DNA of 64,000 nucleotides from Microlunatus sagamiharensis. Lineage in GTDB: Bacteria > Actinomycetota > Actinomycetes > Propionibacteriales > Propionibacteriaceae. The position numbers were made by a program, and so were the translations under genes. Positions within the stretch are counted from its first letter, which is position 1, and the number at the start of each line of letters is the position of its first letter. Of the stretch, positions 35,801 to 45,237 are shown one piece after another. The notes beneath the pieces are model-generated. The model was not told where the DNA came from and ran no database searches. It saw only the letters and a list, made by a program, of their open reading frames with translations. The stretch is taken from NCBI RefSeq assembly GCF_900105785.1, contig NZ_LT629799.1, positions 2,108,001 to 2,172,000 of the forward strand. The letters run 5' to 3'.

Positions 35801-36913
35801 TCAGGCCTCGACGTGGTCGCGCATGCGCCAGCGGATGCCCGAGTCGATGAACCCGTCGATGTCGCCGTCGAAGACCGCGTCGGGCGAGGAGACCTCGAAG
35901 TCGGTCCGGAGGTCCTTGACCATCTGGTAGGGGTGCAGGACGTAGGACCGCATCTGCGAGCCCCAGCTGTTGCCCCCGTCGCCCTTGAGCGCGTTCATCT
36001 CCGCCTCGCGGTCGTGGCGCGCCTTCTCCAGCAGCCGGGACTGCAGCACGCGCAGCGCGGCCGCCTTGTTCTGCAGCTGGGACTTCTCGTTCTGGCAGGA
36101 GACGACGATGCCGGTCGGCAGGTGGGTGAGCCGGACGGCGGAGTCGGTCGTGTTGACGCTCTGGCCGCCCGGGCCCGAGGAGCGGAAGACGTCGACGCGC
36201 AGGTCGGCCTCGGGGATGTCGATGTGGTCGGTCGACTCGGTGACCGGCAGCACCTCGACACCGGCGAAGGACGTCTGGCGCCGGCCCTGGTTGTCGAAGG
36301 GCGAGATGCGCACGAGGCGGTGGGTGCCCTGCTCCACCGAGAGCGTGCCGTAGGCGTACGGGGCCCGGACCTCGAAGGTCGTCGACTTGATCCCCGCCTC
36401 CTCGGCGTAGGACGTGTCGAAGACCTCGATGCCGTACTTGTGCCGCTCGGCCCAGCGCAGGTACATCCGCTGGAGCATCTCGGCGAAGTCGGCCGCGTCG
36501 ACGCCGCCGGCTTCGGAGCGGATCGTCACGAGCGCGTCGCGCTCGTCGTACTCCCCCGCCAGCAGCGTGCGGACCTCGAGGGCGTCGATCGTCTTGCGCA
36601 GACCGGCCAGCTCCGCCTCGGCCTCGACCATGCTGGCGTCGTCGCCCTCCTCCTGGCCGAGCTCGACGAGCACGGACAGGTCGTCCAGGCGCGAGCGCAG
36701 GCTGGTGAGCCGGTCGACGTCGGCCTGGAGGCGCGAGAGCCGGGAGGTCACCTGCTGCGCGTGCTCGACGTCGTCCCAGAGGTCGGGTGCGGCGACCTGC
36801 TCCTCGAGCCCGGCGATCTCGCGCCGCTTGGCCTCGGGGTCGAGGACGGCCTCGATCGAGGAGAGGGCGCGCTCGAGCTCGGGGATCGCCACGGAGAAGT
36901 CGGTACCAGCCAC
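35801..36913 (-). CDS. prfB: Peptide chain release factor 2
   Basis: This 370-residue class I release factor reads UGA and UAA. The peptide anticodon SPF is visible in [11 protein letters not shown], and the catalytic GGQ in [10 protein letters not shown]. The gene is one uninterrupted frame, with no internal UGA frameshift site as in E. coli, as usual in actinobacteria. The start is GTG at 36913; no ribosome site precedes it, but TAGACT sits eight bases upstream, fitting a leaderless mRNA. It is first in the division operon and divergent from a ROK kinase gene. Confidence 0.93.
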   Translation of the reverse strand: MAGTDFSVAIPELERALSSIEAVLDPEAKRREIAGLEEQVAAPDLWDDVEHAQQVTSRLSRLQADVDRLTSLRSRLDDLSVLVELGQEEGDDASMVEAEAELAGLRKTIDALEVRTLLAGEYDERDALVTIRSEAGGVDAADFAEMLQRMYLRWAERHKYGIEVFDTSYAEEAGIKSTTFEVRAPYAYGTLSVEQGTHRLVRISPFDNQGRRQTSFAGVEVLPVTESTDHIDIPEADLRVDVFRSSGPGGQSVNTTDSAVRLTHLPTGIVVSCQNEKSQLQNKAAALRVLQSRLLEKARHDREAEMNALKGDGGNSWGSQMRSYVLHPYQMVKDLRTDFEVSSPDAVFDGDIDGFIDSGIRWRMRDHVEA

Positions 36914-36921
36914 GACGTGCG

Positions 36922-36927
36922 AGTCTA
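36922..36927 (-). promoter_or_regulatory. Candidate -10 element of leaderless prfB transcript
   Basis: On the minus strand TAGACT lies eight bases before the prfB GTG, with no Shine-Dalgarno sequence between them, indicating a likely leaderless mRNA. Confidence 0.5.
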
Positions 36928-36978
36928 GGTGACCCTGTGCGGATGCAGATCGGCTCCGCGCGTACGAGGGGAGCACGC

Positions 36979-37923
36979 GTGCCCGAGGCTGCGCCCGAGG
37001 TGGTCCTGGCCGTCGACGTCGGCGGCACCAAGATGGCGCTGGCCCTCGTGGACGACACCGGCACGGTGCTCGCCGAGGAGCTGCGCCCGACCCCGGCCGA
37101 GGCGGACCCCGAGCGGGTGGTGGCTCCGCTGCTCGACGCGGTGGCCGCCCTCGTCCGTCGCCTCTCGGCCGCCGAGGGGCCGCTGCGGGTCGGGATCTCC
37201 TCGGCCGGGCCGTTGGACGCGCCCGCCGGCACCGTCTCACCGGTGAACATCGGCGCGTGGCGCGGCTTCCCGCTGGTCGAGCGCGTGCACGCCGCTATCG
37301 CAGCGGAGACGGACCGCCCGGTCGTCGTCGGGCTGGCCAACGACGGCCACTGCTTCACCCTCGGCGAGCACTGGCTGGGCGCGGGGCGCGACGTGGCCTC
37401 GATGGTCGGGATGGTCCTCTCGACCGGCGTCGGGGCCGGCGCGGTGCTCGACGACCGGCTCTTCGGTGGGACGACGGGCAACGCCGTGCACCTCGGCCAC
37501 ATCAGCGTGAACGCCTGGGGCGCACGCTGCGTGTGCGGCGGCCACGGGTGCGTGGAGATGTACGCCCGCGGACCGGCCATGGTCGCCGCCGCGCAGCAGC
37601 GCGGCTGGACCGGTGGCACCGACGCCAGGGCGCTGACCGCCGACGCCCGTGCCGGCGACCCGGTGGCCCTCGCCGTGATCGACGAGGGCATGCGTGCGCT
37701 GGCGGCCGGGATCGCCACGACGGCGACGGAGCTCGACGTGACGACGTTCGTCCTCGGCGGCGGGGTGTCGAAGGCCGGAGAGGTCGTCCTCGGGCCGCTG
37801 CGGCGGCACCTGCCCGACTTCGCCGTGCTCCCCTACGTCACCGACCTCGAGGTCAGACCCGCCGTGCTCGAGAACGCGGGGCTCCTCGGCGCCGCGGCGC
37901 TCGCCCTGCGCCTGGAGGCCTAA
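36979..37923 (+). CDS. ROK-family sugar kinase (glucokinase-like)
   Basis: This 314-residue kinase phosphorylates glucose, N-acetylmannosamine or a related sugar. It has the ATP motif [14 protein letters not shown], the catalytic region [22 protein letters not shown] and the ROK zinc motif [10 protein letters not shown]. There is no N-terminal HTH, so it is an enzyme rather than a repressor. The GTG at 36979 follows GAGGGGAG by five bases; an ATG at 36943 is possible but has no site. It overlaps the convergent small membrane protein gene by four bases. Confidence 0.9.
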   Translation: MPEAAPEVVLAVDVGGTKMALALVDDTGTVLAEELRPTPAEADPERVVAPLLDAVAALVRRLSAAEGPLRVGISSAGPLDAPAGTVSPVNIGAWRGFPLVERVHAAIAAETDRPVVVGLANDGHCFTLGEHWLGAGRDVASMVGMVLSTGVGAGAVLDDRLFGGTTGNAVHLGHISVNAWGARCVCGGHGCVEMYARGPAMVAAAQQRGWTGGTDARALTADARAGDPVALAVIDEGMRALAAGIATTATELDVTTFVLGGGVSKAGEVVLGPLRRHLPDFAVLPYVTDLEVRPAVLENAGLLGAAALALRLEA

Positions 37924-38366
37924 CCGGAGCGACGCCCGCTCGGGTCGTCCGGCTCGTCCGGCTCGTCCGACGCTTCGGGGTCGGGCCGGCGGAGCTCCTC
38001 GACCCGGACCCAGGTCTCGCCGAGCGGACGCTCGCGCACGGGCCGGTCGCCGATCCACAGCAGCACGAAGGCCGCGAAGGACAGCGCGAGGGCCAGCACC
38101 GGACCGAAGACGAGGACGAAGACCAGCGCGAGGGCGAGCACGTCGAGGCCCAGGGCGATCAGCGCGCGCCGGGGGGTGAGCCGGCTGCGCCGGGCCCGCC
38201 AGGTCACGTACGCGACCCACGGCACCATCGCCACGAGCGTCACGCCGAGCGCGAAGCCCGACATGCCGCCGGTGAAGGCGCCCGCGACCAGCCGCAGCAT
38301 CGCCACGAGCCCGATCGCCCCGGTCAGGACGCCGAGCGCGGTCCGCGCGCCGAGGGTGGTGCTCAT
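37920..38366 (-). CDS. Small membrane protein, unknown function
   Basis: This 148-residue protein has about four hydrophobic segments between residues 8 and 105 and an acidic, Asp/Glu/Pro-rich C-terminus. I do not recognise a family. It converges on the ROK kinase with a four-base overlap and is followed by another small gene in the same direction. Confidence 0.65.
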   Translation of the reverse strand: MSTTLGARTALGVLTGAIGLVAMLRLVAGAFTGGMSGFALGVTLVAMVPWVAYVTWRARRSRLTPRRALIALGLDVLALALVFVLVFGPVLALALSFAAFVLLWIGDRPVRERPLGETWVRVEELRRPDPEASDEPDEPDDPSGRRSG

Positions 38367-38414
38367 GGCGCGTCAGCGTACGACCCGGTGGCCGCCCGTC
38401 CCGCCTGCGCCGGG

Positions 38415-38717
38415 TCAGGCGTAGCCGAGCGACTCCTGCAGCGCGCGGACGCGGGCGAGGTCGTCGGCGAACCCGTCGGCCGCGGTGAGGTCGTGCTGGT
38501 CGTCGTCGCTCATCACGACGTAGTGGACCGTCTCGACCACGGCGCGCTGCTGGCGGGCGGTGTACTCGTCCCAGTGGGCAAGGATCCGGGCCAGGCCGGC
38601 GTGGGCGGCGAAGGCACGGTCGATGTCGAGCCGGTCGTTGCCGTGCAGCGCGCCCTCGAGCATCGCCCGGTGGGCGGTGAGCGTCTCGCGCAGCACGACG
38701 ACCTCGTCGGTGGTCAC
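38415..38717 (-). CDS. Small conserved-looking cytoplasmic protein
   Basis: This 100-residue helical, acidic protein (TTDEVVVLRETLTAHRAMLEG at the N-terminus) has a clear coding composition but no family I recognise. I chose GTG 38717; an ATG at 38747 adds ten residues. The GTG has no ribosome site but TAGCCT lies seven bases upstream, fitting a leaderless mRNA. Confidence 0.6.
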   Translation of the reverse strand: MTTDEVVVLRETLTAHRAMLEGALHGNDRLDIDRAFAAHAGLARILAHWDEYTARQQRAVVETVHYVVMSDDDQHDLTAADGFADDLARVRALQESLGYA

Positions 38718-38724
38718 GCGCTCA

Positions 38725-38730
38725 AGGCTA
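38725..38730 (-). promoter_or_regulatory. Candidate -10 element of a leaderless transcript
   Basis: TAGCCT on the minus strand lies seven bases before GTG 38717. If real, it rules out the upstream ATG at 38747. Confidence 0.4.
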
Positions 38731-38849
38731 GGGCCGCTGGGCGTCATCTCGACCCTGGTTCGTCCCGGGTCCTCGGGTCGCCCGCCGTTCGGTGCGAGAA
38801 TGGCGGACCCCGAACGCGGCCGATCAGCATGGCCGGCCGCCGGGGACGC

Positions 38850-38923
38850 GGGAGCATAGCTCAGCTGGTCAGAGCACCTGCCTTACAAGCAGGGGGTCGG
38901 GGGTTCGAGCCCCTCTGCTCCCA
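38850..38923 (+). tRNA. tRNA-Val (anticodon TAC)
   Basis: This 74-base cloverleaf has acceptor stem GGGAGCA/TGCTCCC, D-arm GCTCAGCTGGTCAGAGC, anticodon stem-loop CCTGC-CTTACAA-GCAGG with anticodon TAC, and T-arm GGGGGTTCGAGCCCCT. CCA is not encoded. No integrase or attachment-site duplication is visible nearby. Confidence 0.96.
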
Positions 38924-38995
38924 CCGCGTCATCGGGCTTCCCCGGCCTGAGGGTTTCTGTCATGGTTCGGATGACCCCCGAGCAAGGACACCCCG

Positions 38996-39994
38996 ATGAC
39001 GCGAGCCCTCAGCACCACGACGCACCCCTCCCCCGCGCTCCACCGACGCCTGGTGGCGGTGGTGCTGGCCGTGCTGCTCAGCCTGCTGATCGCCGCCGCG
39101 GGTCCGTCGACGCCGGCCTCGGCCGACGACCCTCCGACCCTGCCCGTGCCCAGCGTGCCGGACCGGCTCGGCGTCTCCGGCTACGACCTCGAGACCGACG
39201 CCGTCGCCGACGTGGTGGCCGGGAGCACCGGCAACAACCTGTTGCTCCGCTTCGACGCGGGCGGTCCACTGACCGACGGCACGGTCGTCCTCACGCTGCC
39301 GCGCCCGGCCTGGCGCTCACCCCTGCGAGTCGGCTACACCCTCGGCCTCGACGACCCCACGCTCGCGGGCAGCGTCGTCGTCCGGCCGAACGAGCAGTTC
39401 GGCGAGCTCGGCCCGGACGACTGCCGCGGCACCTCCGGCCCGCCGACCGTCACGGTCCTGAACACCGCGAAGGCGCAGATCGCCGTCGTCACCCACCTGA
39501 CCTGCCGGCCCGGGCAGTCGGTGACGCTGCGGGTGTTCGACGTGCAGGCGCCCAAGTCCGTCGGTCGCTACGTGCTCCCGGTGTCGGTGTCCGACGCCAG
39601 CGGCCAGCGGAAGCCGTCGCAGGTGGCCCTGCGCGTGGTGCGCAAGCCCACGACCAGCCTCCGCGTCGACGTGCCGGCAACCGTGCACATCGCCGCCCCG
39701 ACGCCGGTGCTGGTGCGCGCCGTCCGCCGCGACGGCCGCCTCGACACGGCCTACCGAGGGACGGTTCTGCTCCGCGCGGTCGACCGGCCCGACTGCACCT
39801 TCGACCTCCGCGAGCCCGTCACCTTCACGGCCGCGGACGGCGGGGTGAAGGTGCTGAGCTTCTCCGTGTCGACCCAGCAGTCGCACCGCATCGATGTCTC
39901 TGACGTCAACCACCGCGCCAACGCCGCAAGCAGCGACCCCTACGAGGTCGTGGGCGAGCTCGTACCCGTCACCTGCTCGGTCTCCTACCACTGA
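38996..39994 (+). CDS. Secreted protein, unknown function
   Basis: This 332-residue exported protein has a signal peptide (hydrophobic about 18-36, cleavage near ASA) and a beta-rich remainder resembling tandem Ig-like folds (for example VTLRVFDVQAPKSVGRYVLPV). Four Cys residues in the mature part (DDCRG, TCRPG, DCTF, TCSV) may form disulfides. I recognise no enzymatic motif. AAGGAC precedes the ATG. It converges on the cyclase gene. Confidence 0.75.
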   Translation: MTRALSTTTHPSPALHRRLVAVVLAVLLSLLIAAAGPSTPASADDPPTLPVPSVPDRLGVSGYDLETDAVADVVAGSTGNNLLLRFDAGGPLTDGTVVLTLPRPAWRSPLRVGYTLGLDDPTLAGSVVVRPNEQFGELGPDDCRGTSGPPTVTVLNTAKAQIAVVTHLTCRPGQSVTLRVFDVQAPKSVGRYVLPVSVSDASGQRKPSQVALRVVRKPTTSLRVDVPATVHIAAPTPVLVRAVRRDGRLDTAYRGTVLLRAVDRPDCTFDLREPVTFTAADGGVKVLSFSVSTQQSHRIDVSDVNHRANAASSDPYEVVGELVPVTCSVSYH

Positions 39995-40025
39995 GGCAGC
40001 ACGTCACAGGTCGTGGAGGCCGGGT

Positions 40026-43000
40026 TCAGGAGGCGCAGCGCTCTGCGAGCGCCCGGCTGGGCCCGGCGGCGACAGCCAGGCCGGCCCGCTCGAAGCCGGC
40101 GACCGCCGCCTCCGCCTCGCGGAACGCGGTCGCCCGGTCGCCCGTGGCCTCGGCCACGAGACCGAGCGTGTGGTGCACGTCGGCAGCCGTCAGCTGGTTG
40201 CCGACCTGCTCGGCGAGAGCGAGCGCCCGCACGGCCAGCGTGCGGGAGCGGTCGTGCTCGCCCATCAGGAAGAGCTCGCAGGCCTGGTTGCCGTACGCCA
40301 TCGCGCGGCCGGCCTCGATGCCTGCCTGCTCGAAGACGACACCCGCGAGCCGGTAGGCGTCCTCTGCGGCGCGGTGGTCCCCGCGGTCCGCGTGCACGAG
40401 CCCGAGGTTGAGCCGGCACCCGCCCATCTCCTCCATCAACCCGGCCTGGGTGGCGAGCCGGAGACCTTCGGTCAGGGTCTCCTCCGCGGCGTCGAGCTCC
40501 CCGGAGGTCTGCTGGAGCGAGCCGAGCAGGCGGAACGCGGTGCACAGCCCGGCCCGGTCGCCGGCGCGCTCGAGGTCGTCGATCGCCCGCGCGGCGTGCT
40601 CACGGGCGGCCGCCAGCTCGCCCAGCAGGGTCTCGGCCCGCACCAGCTGCAGGAGGAGCAGCCCGGCCACGCCGTCGCCCGGGTCGCCCGCGTCCAGGCC
40701 GACGTGCAGCGTCCGCACCGCACCCTCCAGGTCGCCCGAGACCGAGAGCGCCCAGCTCCGCTCGTTCGCGAGCAGCCGGACGTCACCGCCGGGCGCGGCC
40801 GCGTCCGCCTCGTCGAGCAGGGCGAGCGCGTCCGCGTAGCGGCCCTCGCGGCGCAGCACGGAGGCCTCGCCCGCCCAGGGCCGCGCGTCGCCGCCGCGCC
40901 GGCGCGCCTCGCCGTAGAGCTCGCGCGCGCGGGCGTGCTCGCCGCGCTCGGCCCAGACGTCGGCCAGATCGGTCGCGAGCTCGGCGAGCTCCTCGGGCGC
41001 GACCGTACGGGCGGCCTCCACCGCCCGGCTGAGCGCCAGCACGGCTGAGTCCTGGGCGAGGAGGCGGCGGGCGTGCCCGGCCGCCCGCCGCAGCCACGGC
41101 AGGGCGCCGGCCAGGTCGCCGGCGAGGTAGAGGTGCTCCGCCAGCAGGGCCACCACCTCCTCCGACGGCTCCTCGACCGCGGCGAGGGCGTCCGCGACCC
41201 GCGCGTGGACCCGCTGGCGGCGTCGCGCCGTGAGCCGGGCGACGAGCAGGTCACGCACGAGGGCGTTCTCGAAGCGCCACGAGGTGACGATGCCGGAGGC
41301 CCCGTCCACCGGTCCCGCCCGTAGGACGTCGGCCGCGCGCAGGGCGGCGACCTGAGCCGCGCAGTCGTCGACGGAGAGGCCGGTCACCTGGCGCAGCAGG
41401 GCCGCCGGGACGGTGAGACCGATCACCGCGGCCACCGTCGCCACCCGGGCGGCCGCCGGCGGCAGGGCGTCGAGCCGGGCCGCGAGCAGCCCCTCGAGCG
41501 TGGCCGGCACCGAGTGCGCGTCGGCGACCAGCCGGACGAAGCCGTGCCGCTCCTCGAGCAGGCCCTCGAGCCGGAGCTGGCGGACGGTCTCGCGGACCAT
41601 CAGCGGGTTGCCCTGGCCGCGGTCGGCGACGTGGGCCACGAGCCGGTCGTCCGGGACCGGGCCGAGCTCGGCGGTGACGAGCTCGCGGACGTCCGACCCA
41701 CCGAGCCCGGCCAGCCGCAGGGTGGTCACCTCGCGTGACCCGCCCTCCTGCGCGTCCCGCGTCCCGAGGCAGAGCAGCACCCCGGGTACGGGGTCGTCGA
41801 CCAGCTGCCCCAGCACCTCCGCCGAGGCCGTGTCGAAGCTCTGCAGCCCGTCGGCCAGCAGCATGACCGGGCCCCGCGCCGCCAGGTCGACCAGCCAGGC
41901 CCGGACCGCGGTCCCCAGCTGCCGGCGCACCAGGTCGGGCGAGCGCGGGTGCAGCGCGTCGTCGGCGCCCCCGCGCCCGACCAGGACCGCGGTGAGCTGC
42001 GGGTCGACCGGCGCGTGGTCGTCGGCCGCCAGCGCGGCCAGCCCGTCCTCGGCGCGCGGGTAGCGGTGCTGCAGCGCGGTCGCGACCAGCGGGACCAGGC
42101 AGCGGTAGGGGCTCTGCGCGTGGACCGCACCGAGGAGCTCGACCACGGCGACGTCGACGACGCGCGCCGCCCGGCCCACCTCGGCCAGCAGCCGTGACTT
42201 CCCGGAGCCCGGCGGCCCGCTCACCCGCACCACCACGCCCTCGCCGGCGCGGGCCCGGTCCAGGCGGTCGGCGAGCACCGCCTGCTCGGTCTCGCGGCCC
42301 ACCAGCGGACCACCCTCGGCGCCGCTCGCGGTTCCCCGCCCGAGGAGCCGGAAGGCCGGGACCGGGGTCGTCCGGCCCCTGACGCTGAGCTCGCCGAGGT
42401 CGGCGAACACGAACTCCTCGCCGACGAGCGCCCGCGTCGAGGCACCGACGTAGACCTGGCCCGCGGGCGCGAGCGTCTGCAGACGCTGTGCGAGGACGAC
42501 GGACTCCCCCAGGACCGCGTAGTCCATGCGAGCCGTCCACCCGACGGTCCGGGCCACCACCGGCCCGGTGCTCACCCCGACGTGGAGCCGCAGCGGGGCC
42601 GCCGACCCGTCGGGGACGAGGCCGGTCAGCCCGGACAGCTCCGCCTGCATGTCGAGGGAGGCGTGGAGCGCCCGCGCCGCGTCGTCCTCGTGGGCCACGG
42701 GGGCGCCGAACAGGGCCAGCAGGGCGTCGCCGGCGAACTTCTCCACGTGGCCGTCGTAACGGCCGACGACCCGGGCGAGCCCGGCCAGGACGGGGTCGAC
42801 CACGCCCTGGAGGTCCTCGGCGTCGAGCCGACCGGCCAGTGCGGTGAAGCCGGACAGGTCCGCGAAGACGGCGGTCACGAGCCGGCGCTCCTCCGCGGGA
42901 CGCCCGCCCTCGAGCGTGATCCGGTCCGCCACCTGACGGCCCACGAACCCCCGCAGGAGCTCGACCAGGGCGTCGGGACCGTCGGCGTCGACCGGTTCGT

Positions 43001-43115
43001 CGACCGGCCCGGCGGCCGGCTCCGCGGGTGCGGCGTCCAACGTCCGTCCGCAGCGGGCGCAGAACCGGTCCCCGGCAACGGCCACCCGTCCGCAGGCGCA
43101 CGTCGTGCCCGTCAC
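40026..43115 (-). CDS. Class III nucleotidyl cyclase - AAA ATPase - TPR regulator
   Basis: This 1029-residue signalling protein begins with a zinc ribbon (Cys6, Cys8, Cys19, Cys22), then a cyclase homology domain (about 75-235), an AAA P-loop (GPPGSGKSRLL), a helical region and about ten TPR-like repeats. Metal-binding Asp86 (VFADLSGFT) and Asp130 (KFAGDA) are present, and Arg211 is conserved, but the transition-state Asn is Val207 (VVLAQR instead of VNLAAR), so activity may be low or absent. The GTG at 43115 has GAGG upstream. It is divergent from a CRP/FNR gene with a 297-base gap, a natural producer-receptor pair if the cyclase is active. Confidence 0.82.
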   Translation of the reverse strand: MTGTTCACGRVAVAGDRFCARCGRTLDAAPAEPAAGPVDEPVDADGPDALVELLRGFVGRQVADRITLEGGRPAEERRLVTAVFADLSGFTALAGRLDAEDLQGVVDPVLAGLARVVGRYDGHVEKFAGDALLALFGAPVAHEDDAARALHASLDMQAELSGLTGLVPDGSAAPLRLHVGVSTGPVVARTVGWTARMDYAVLGESVVLAQRLQTLAPAGQVYVGASTRALVGEEFVFADLGELSVRGRTTPVPAFRLLGRGTASGAEGGPLVGRETEQAVLADRLDRARAGEGVVVRVSGPPGSGKSRLLAEVGRAARVVDVAVVELLGAVHAQSPYRCLVPLVATALQHRYPRAEDGLAALAADDHAPVDPQLTAVLVGRGGADDALHPRSPDLVRRQLGTAVRAWLVDLAARGPVMLLADGLQSFDTASAEVLGQLVDDPVPGVLLCLGTRDAQEGGSREVTTLRLAGLGGSDVRELVTAELGPVPDDRLVAHVADRGQGNPLMVRETVRQLRLEGLLEERHGFVRLVADAHSVPATLEGLLAARLDALPPAAARVATVAAVIGLTVPAALLRQVTGLSVDDCAAQVAALRAADVLRAGPVDGASGIVTSWRFENALVRDLLVARLTARRRQRVHARVADALAAVEEPSEEVVALLAEHLYLAGDLAGALPWLRRAAGHARRLLAQDSAVLALSRAVEAARTVAPEELAELATDLADVWAERGEHARARELYGEARRRGGDARPWAGEASVLRREGRYADALALLDEADAAAPGGDVRLLANERSWALSVSGDLEGAVRTLHVGLDAGDPGDGVAGLLLLQLVRAETLLGELAAAREHAARAIDDLERAGDRAGLCTAFRLLGSLQQTSGELDAAEETLTEGLRLATQAGLMEEMGGCRLNLGLVHADRGDHRAAEDAYRLAGVVFEQAGIEAGRAMAYGNQACELFLMGEHDRSRTLAVRALALAEQVGNQLTAADVHHTLGLVAEATGDRATAFREAEAAVAGFERAGLAVAAGPSRALAERCAS

Positions 43116-43326
43116 GGGACCCTCAGGACCCGGCGGGTGTGGCGGCGGTGTGCACGCCCTCATTCTCCGCGCGTGCCCCGACGGCCCCGCCGCCGCCCTT
43201 GTGTCGCCGAGACGACAGACGGGCACGGCGGGCCACGCGACTCTTCTCCTGCGGGTCCGAGGACGGCCCGCCGGACGACGCGGGCGGGGTTGGGTCAACG
43301 CGTGGTCCGTCGGGGTCCCGGGGGGC

Positions 43327-43360
43327 CACCGGCAGCGGCCTGGGGGTGCCGCTGCCGGTG
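43327..43360. promoter_or_regulatory. Perfect 13-base-pair hairpin in the cyclase-CRP divergent region
   Basis: CACCGGCAGCGGC at 43327-43339 pairs exactly with 43348-43360 around an eight-base loop. It lies 53 bases before the crp start, either in its leader or as an operator. The rest of the 297-base gap shows no gene. Confidence 0.6.
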
Positions 43361-43412
43361 CGCGGGACCGACCGGCACCCGGGACCGGCCCTGGCGCTGC
43401 GATGCTGACCCG

Positions 43413-44090
43413 GTGCCCGCCACGACCGCTCCCGGAACCGGCCCGGGCGGCTTCCTGGCCCGGCTCCCCGTCCCCGGGCGGGACGCGGTGCTGGCCGCCG
43501 CCGTCCGGCGCAGCTGGGACCCCGGGGAGCTGCTGGTGCGCGACGGCGAGGACGCCACCGCCCTGCTCGTCGTCACCCAGGGGCATGCCGTCGTCCGCCT
43601 GCTCCTGCCGTCGGGGAGCCAGGTCACGCTCGCGGTCCTGGGGGCGGGCGACATCGTCGGCGAGGTCGGCCTCCTGAACCGCGACCACGAGCGGACGGCG
43701 GACGTCATCGCCCTCGACGCGGTGGAGGCCCTTGTGCTGCGCCGCCCCGCGTTCGACCGCATCCGGCGCAGCACGCCCGAGGTCGACGACTTCGTCATGC
43801 AGCTGATGGCTCGTCGGATCGACCGGCTGAGCCACCGCGTGGCCGAGGCCCACCACCTGCCGGCACCGCGCCGGGTCGCCCGCCGCCTGCACGAGGTGGG
43901 CCGGCTCTACGGCACCGACGAGGTGTCGGTCCGCGTCCCGCTCACGCAGGAGGACCTCGCCGGGCTGGCGGGCGCGGCCCGCCCGACGGTCAACGCGGCG
44001 CTGCGACGCCTCGAGCAGGACGGCGTCGTCCGCCTCGGTCGTGGCGGGGTGGAGATCCTCGACCAGCGCGAGCTGCGCCGGCGGTGCTGA
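43413..44090 (+). CDS. CRP/FNR family transcriptional regulator
   Basis: This 225-residue protein has an N-terminal cyclic-nucleotide-binding domain (about 15-130) and a C-terminal winged HTH (about 150-225, LTQEDLAGLAGAARPTVNAALRRL). The phosphate-binding cassette (GEVGLLNRDHERTADV) keeps the Glu and the Arg-Thr-Ala needed for cAMP, so ligand binding is plausible. There are no FNR cysteines. The start is GTG at 43413, apparently with little or no leader. Its divergent neighbour is a cyclase-domain protein. Confidence 0.88.
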   Translation: MPATTAPGTGPGGFLARLPVPGRDAVLAAAVRRSWDPGELLVRDGEDATALLVVTQGHAVVRLLLPSGSQVTLAVLGAGDIVGEVGLLNRDHERTADVIALDAVEALVLRRPAFDRIRRSTPEVDDFVMQLMARRIDRLSHRVAEAHHLPAPRRVARRLHEVGRLYGTDEVSVRVPLTQEDLAGLAGAARPTVNAALRRLEQDGVVRLGRGGVEILDQRELRRRC

Positions 44091-44114
44091 GCGCGCCCGA
44101 ATCCTGCCCGGGGT

Positions 44115-44558
44115 TCAGCGGCGCTCCGCCAGCAGCACCGGGATGAGCCGGTCGGTCTTGGTCTGGTACTCCGCGTACGGCGGGTAGGCCGCGACCGCGC
44201 GGTCCCACCACTCCTGGCGCTCGCCGCCGGACAGCTCGCGCACGCGGGCGTCCCAGCGCTCGGCCCCGTCCTGGACCATGATCGCGTCGGGGTCGGCGAC
44301 GAGGTTGTGGTACCAGACGGGGTGCTCCGGCGCGCCGCCCTTGGAGGCGACCAGCGCGTACGCCCCGTCGTGCTCCACCTTCATCAGCGCCATCTTGCGG
44401 AGCTTGCCCGAGCGGCGGCCGCGGGTGGTGAAGATGACGACCGGCATCCCGGTGTCACCCAGCGTGCTCGCCTCGCGACCGTCGGTCGCCTCGTAGGTCG
44501 CGACCTGGTCGCGGACCCACTTCTCCGGGCTCGGCTCGTACTCACCTTCGAGGGGCAT
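44115..44558 (-). CDS. Deazaflavin (F420)-dependent nitroreductase family protein
   Basis: This 147-residue DDN/nitroreductase-family beta-barrel protein probably uses coenzyme F420H2. The family pattern is clear: [44 protein letters not shown] and [18 protein letters not shown]. Such proteins reduce quinones or nitro compounds. It converges on the crp gene and sits upstream of a REP-containing gap. Confidence 0.9.
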   Translation of the reverse strand: MPLEGEYEPSPEKWVRDQVATYEATDGREASTLGDTGMPVVIFTTRGRRSGKLRKMALMKVEHDGAYALVASKGGAPEHPVWYHNLVADPDAIMVQDGAERWDARVRELSGGERQEWWDRAVAAYPPYAEYQTKTDRLIPVLLAERR

Positions 44559-44618
44559 GAAGCCAGACTAAGCACCGGTCTCGAGCCCGTCCACGGCGCC
44601 TGAGCCTGCCGGACGTGG

Positions 44619-44707
44619 CCCTTCGACAAGCTCAGGGATCGTGGTCGGGACACTCTTGCTGGTCTCGATGCCGCCGGCCCGTCCACGATGCCTGAGCCTG
44701 TCGAAGG
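44619..44707. repeat. Inverted pair of REP-like elements
   Basis: CCCTTCGACAAGCTCAGGG at 44619-44637 faces CCTGAGCCTGTCGAAGG at 44691-44707, forming a potential long hairpin in the gap between the deazaflavin reductase and peroxiredoxin genes. It could serve as a terminator for the latter. Confidence 0.75.
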
Positions 44708-44748
44708 CCGCCCCTCGACGGACTCGTCGAGCCGCTTGACGAGGAGCG

Positions 44749-45237
44749 TCAGCGCGCGGAGGCGGTCCGCACGTGCTCGACGATGTCGCGGGCCTCGCCG
44801 ATGCCGTTCACGACGCTCCAGGTGGTCGTCCCGGAGCCGTCGATCAGGAACGACCCGCGCAGCGCGCAGCCGGCCTCCTCGTCGAAGACCCCGTAGGCCC
44901 GGGCGATCTCCCCGTGCGGCCAGTGGTCGCTGAGCAGCTCGAAGGGCAGGTCCTCGGCCTCGGCGAAGGCGCGCAGGGTGAACATCGCGTCGCAGGACAC
45001 CGCCACCACCCGTACGCCGGCCTCGGCCAGCTCGGCGTGGCCGGCCCGCAGGGCGCCGAGCTCACCGGTGCAGATGCCGGAGAAGGCCCAGGGGTAGAAG
45101 ACCAGCAGCACGCGGGCGTGGTCGGTGCCGGAGAGCAGGTCGTCGAGCGTGACCGTCTCGCCGTGCTGGGTCCGGGCGCGCAGTCCGGGCGCCCGCTCCC
45201 CCACCTGCGGCGAGGCGCTCGGGGCGGGCGACGTCAC
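44749..45237 (-). CDS. ahpE: AhpE-type peroxiredoxin
   Basis: This 162-residue thioredoxin-fold peroxidase reduces peroxides and peroxynitrite. The peroxidatic Cys is Cys56 in PWAFSGICTGEL, the AhpE-type context. Cys82 and Cys128 are not in classical resolving positions, in keeping with a 1-Cys mechanism. It overlaps the DUF3052 gene by four bases. In M. tuberculosis ahpE also lies beside a DUF3052 gene and near aceE. Confidence 0.9.
   Translation of the reverse strand: MTSPAPSASPQVGERAPGLRARTQHGETVTLDDLLSGTDHARVLLVFYPWAFSGICTGELGALRAGHAELAEAGVRVVAVSCDAMFTLRAFAEAEDLPFELLSDHWPHGEIARAYGVFDEEAGCALRGSFLIDGSGTTTWSVVNGIGEARDIVEHVRTASAR

Noticed and set aside
35801-36913. Programmed frameshift in prfB
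   Set aside because: The gene reads as a single frame from GTG to stop, with no internal in-frame UGA near codon 25.
36979-37923. ROK gene as a xylose-repressor-type regulator
   Set aside because: There is no N-terminal winged helix domain; length and motifs match a kinase.
38850-38923. tRNA-Val as an integration site of a genomic island
   Set aside because: No integrase or repeated tRNA 3' end was seen in the following 25 kb.
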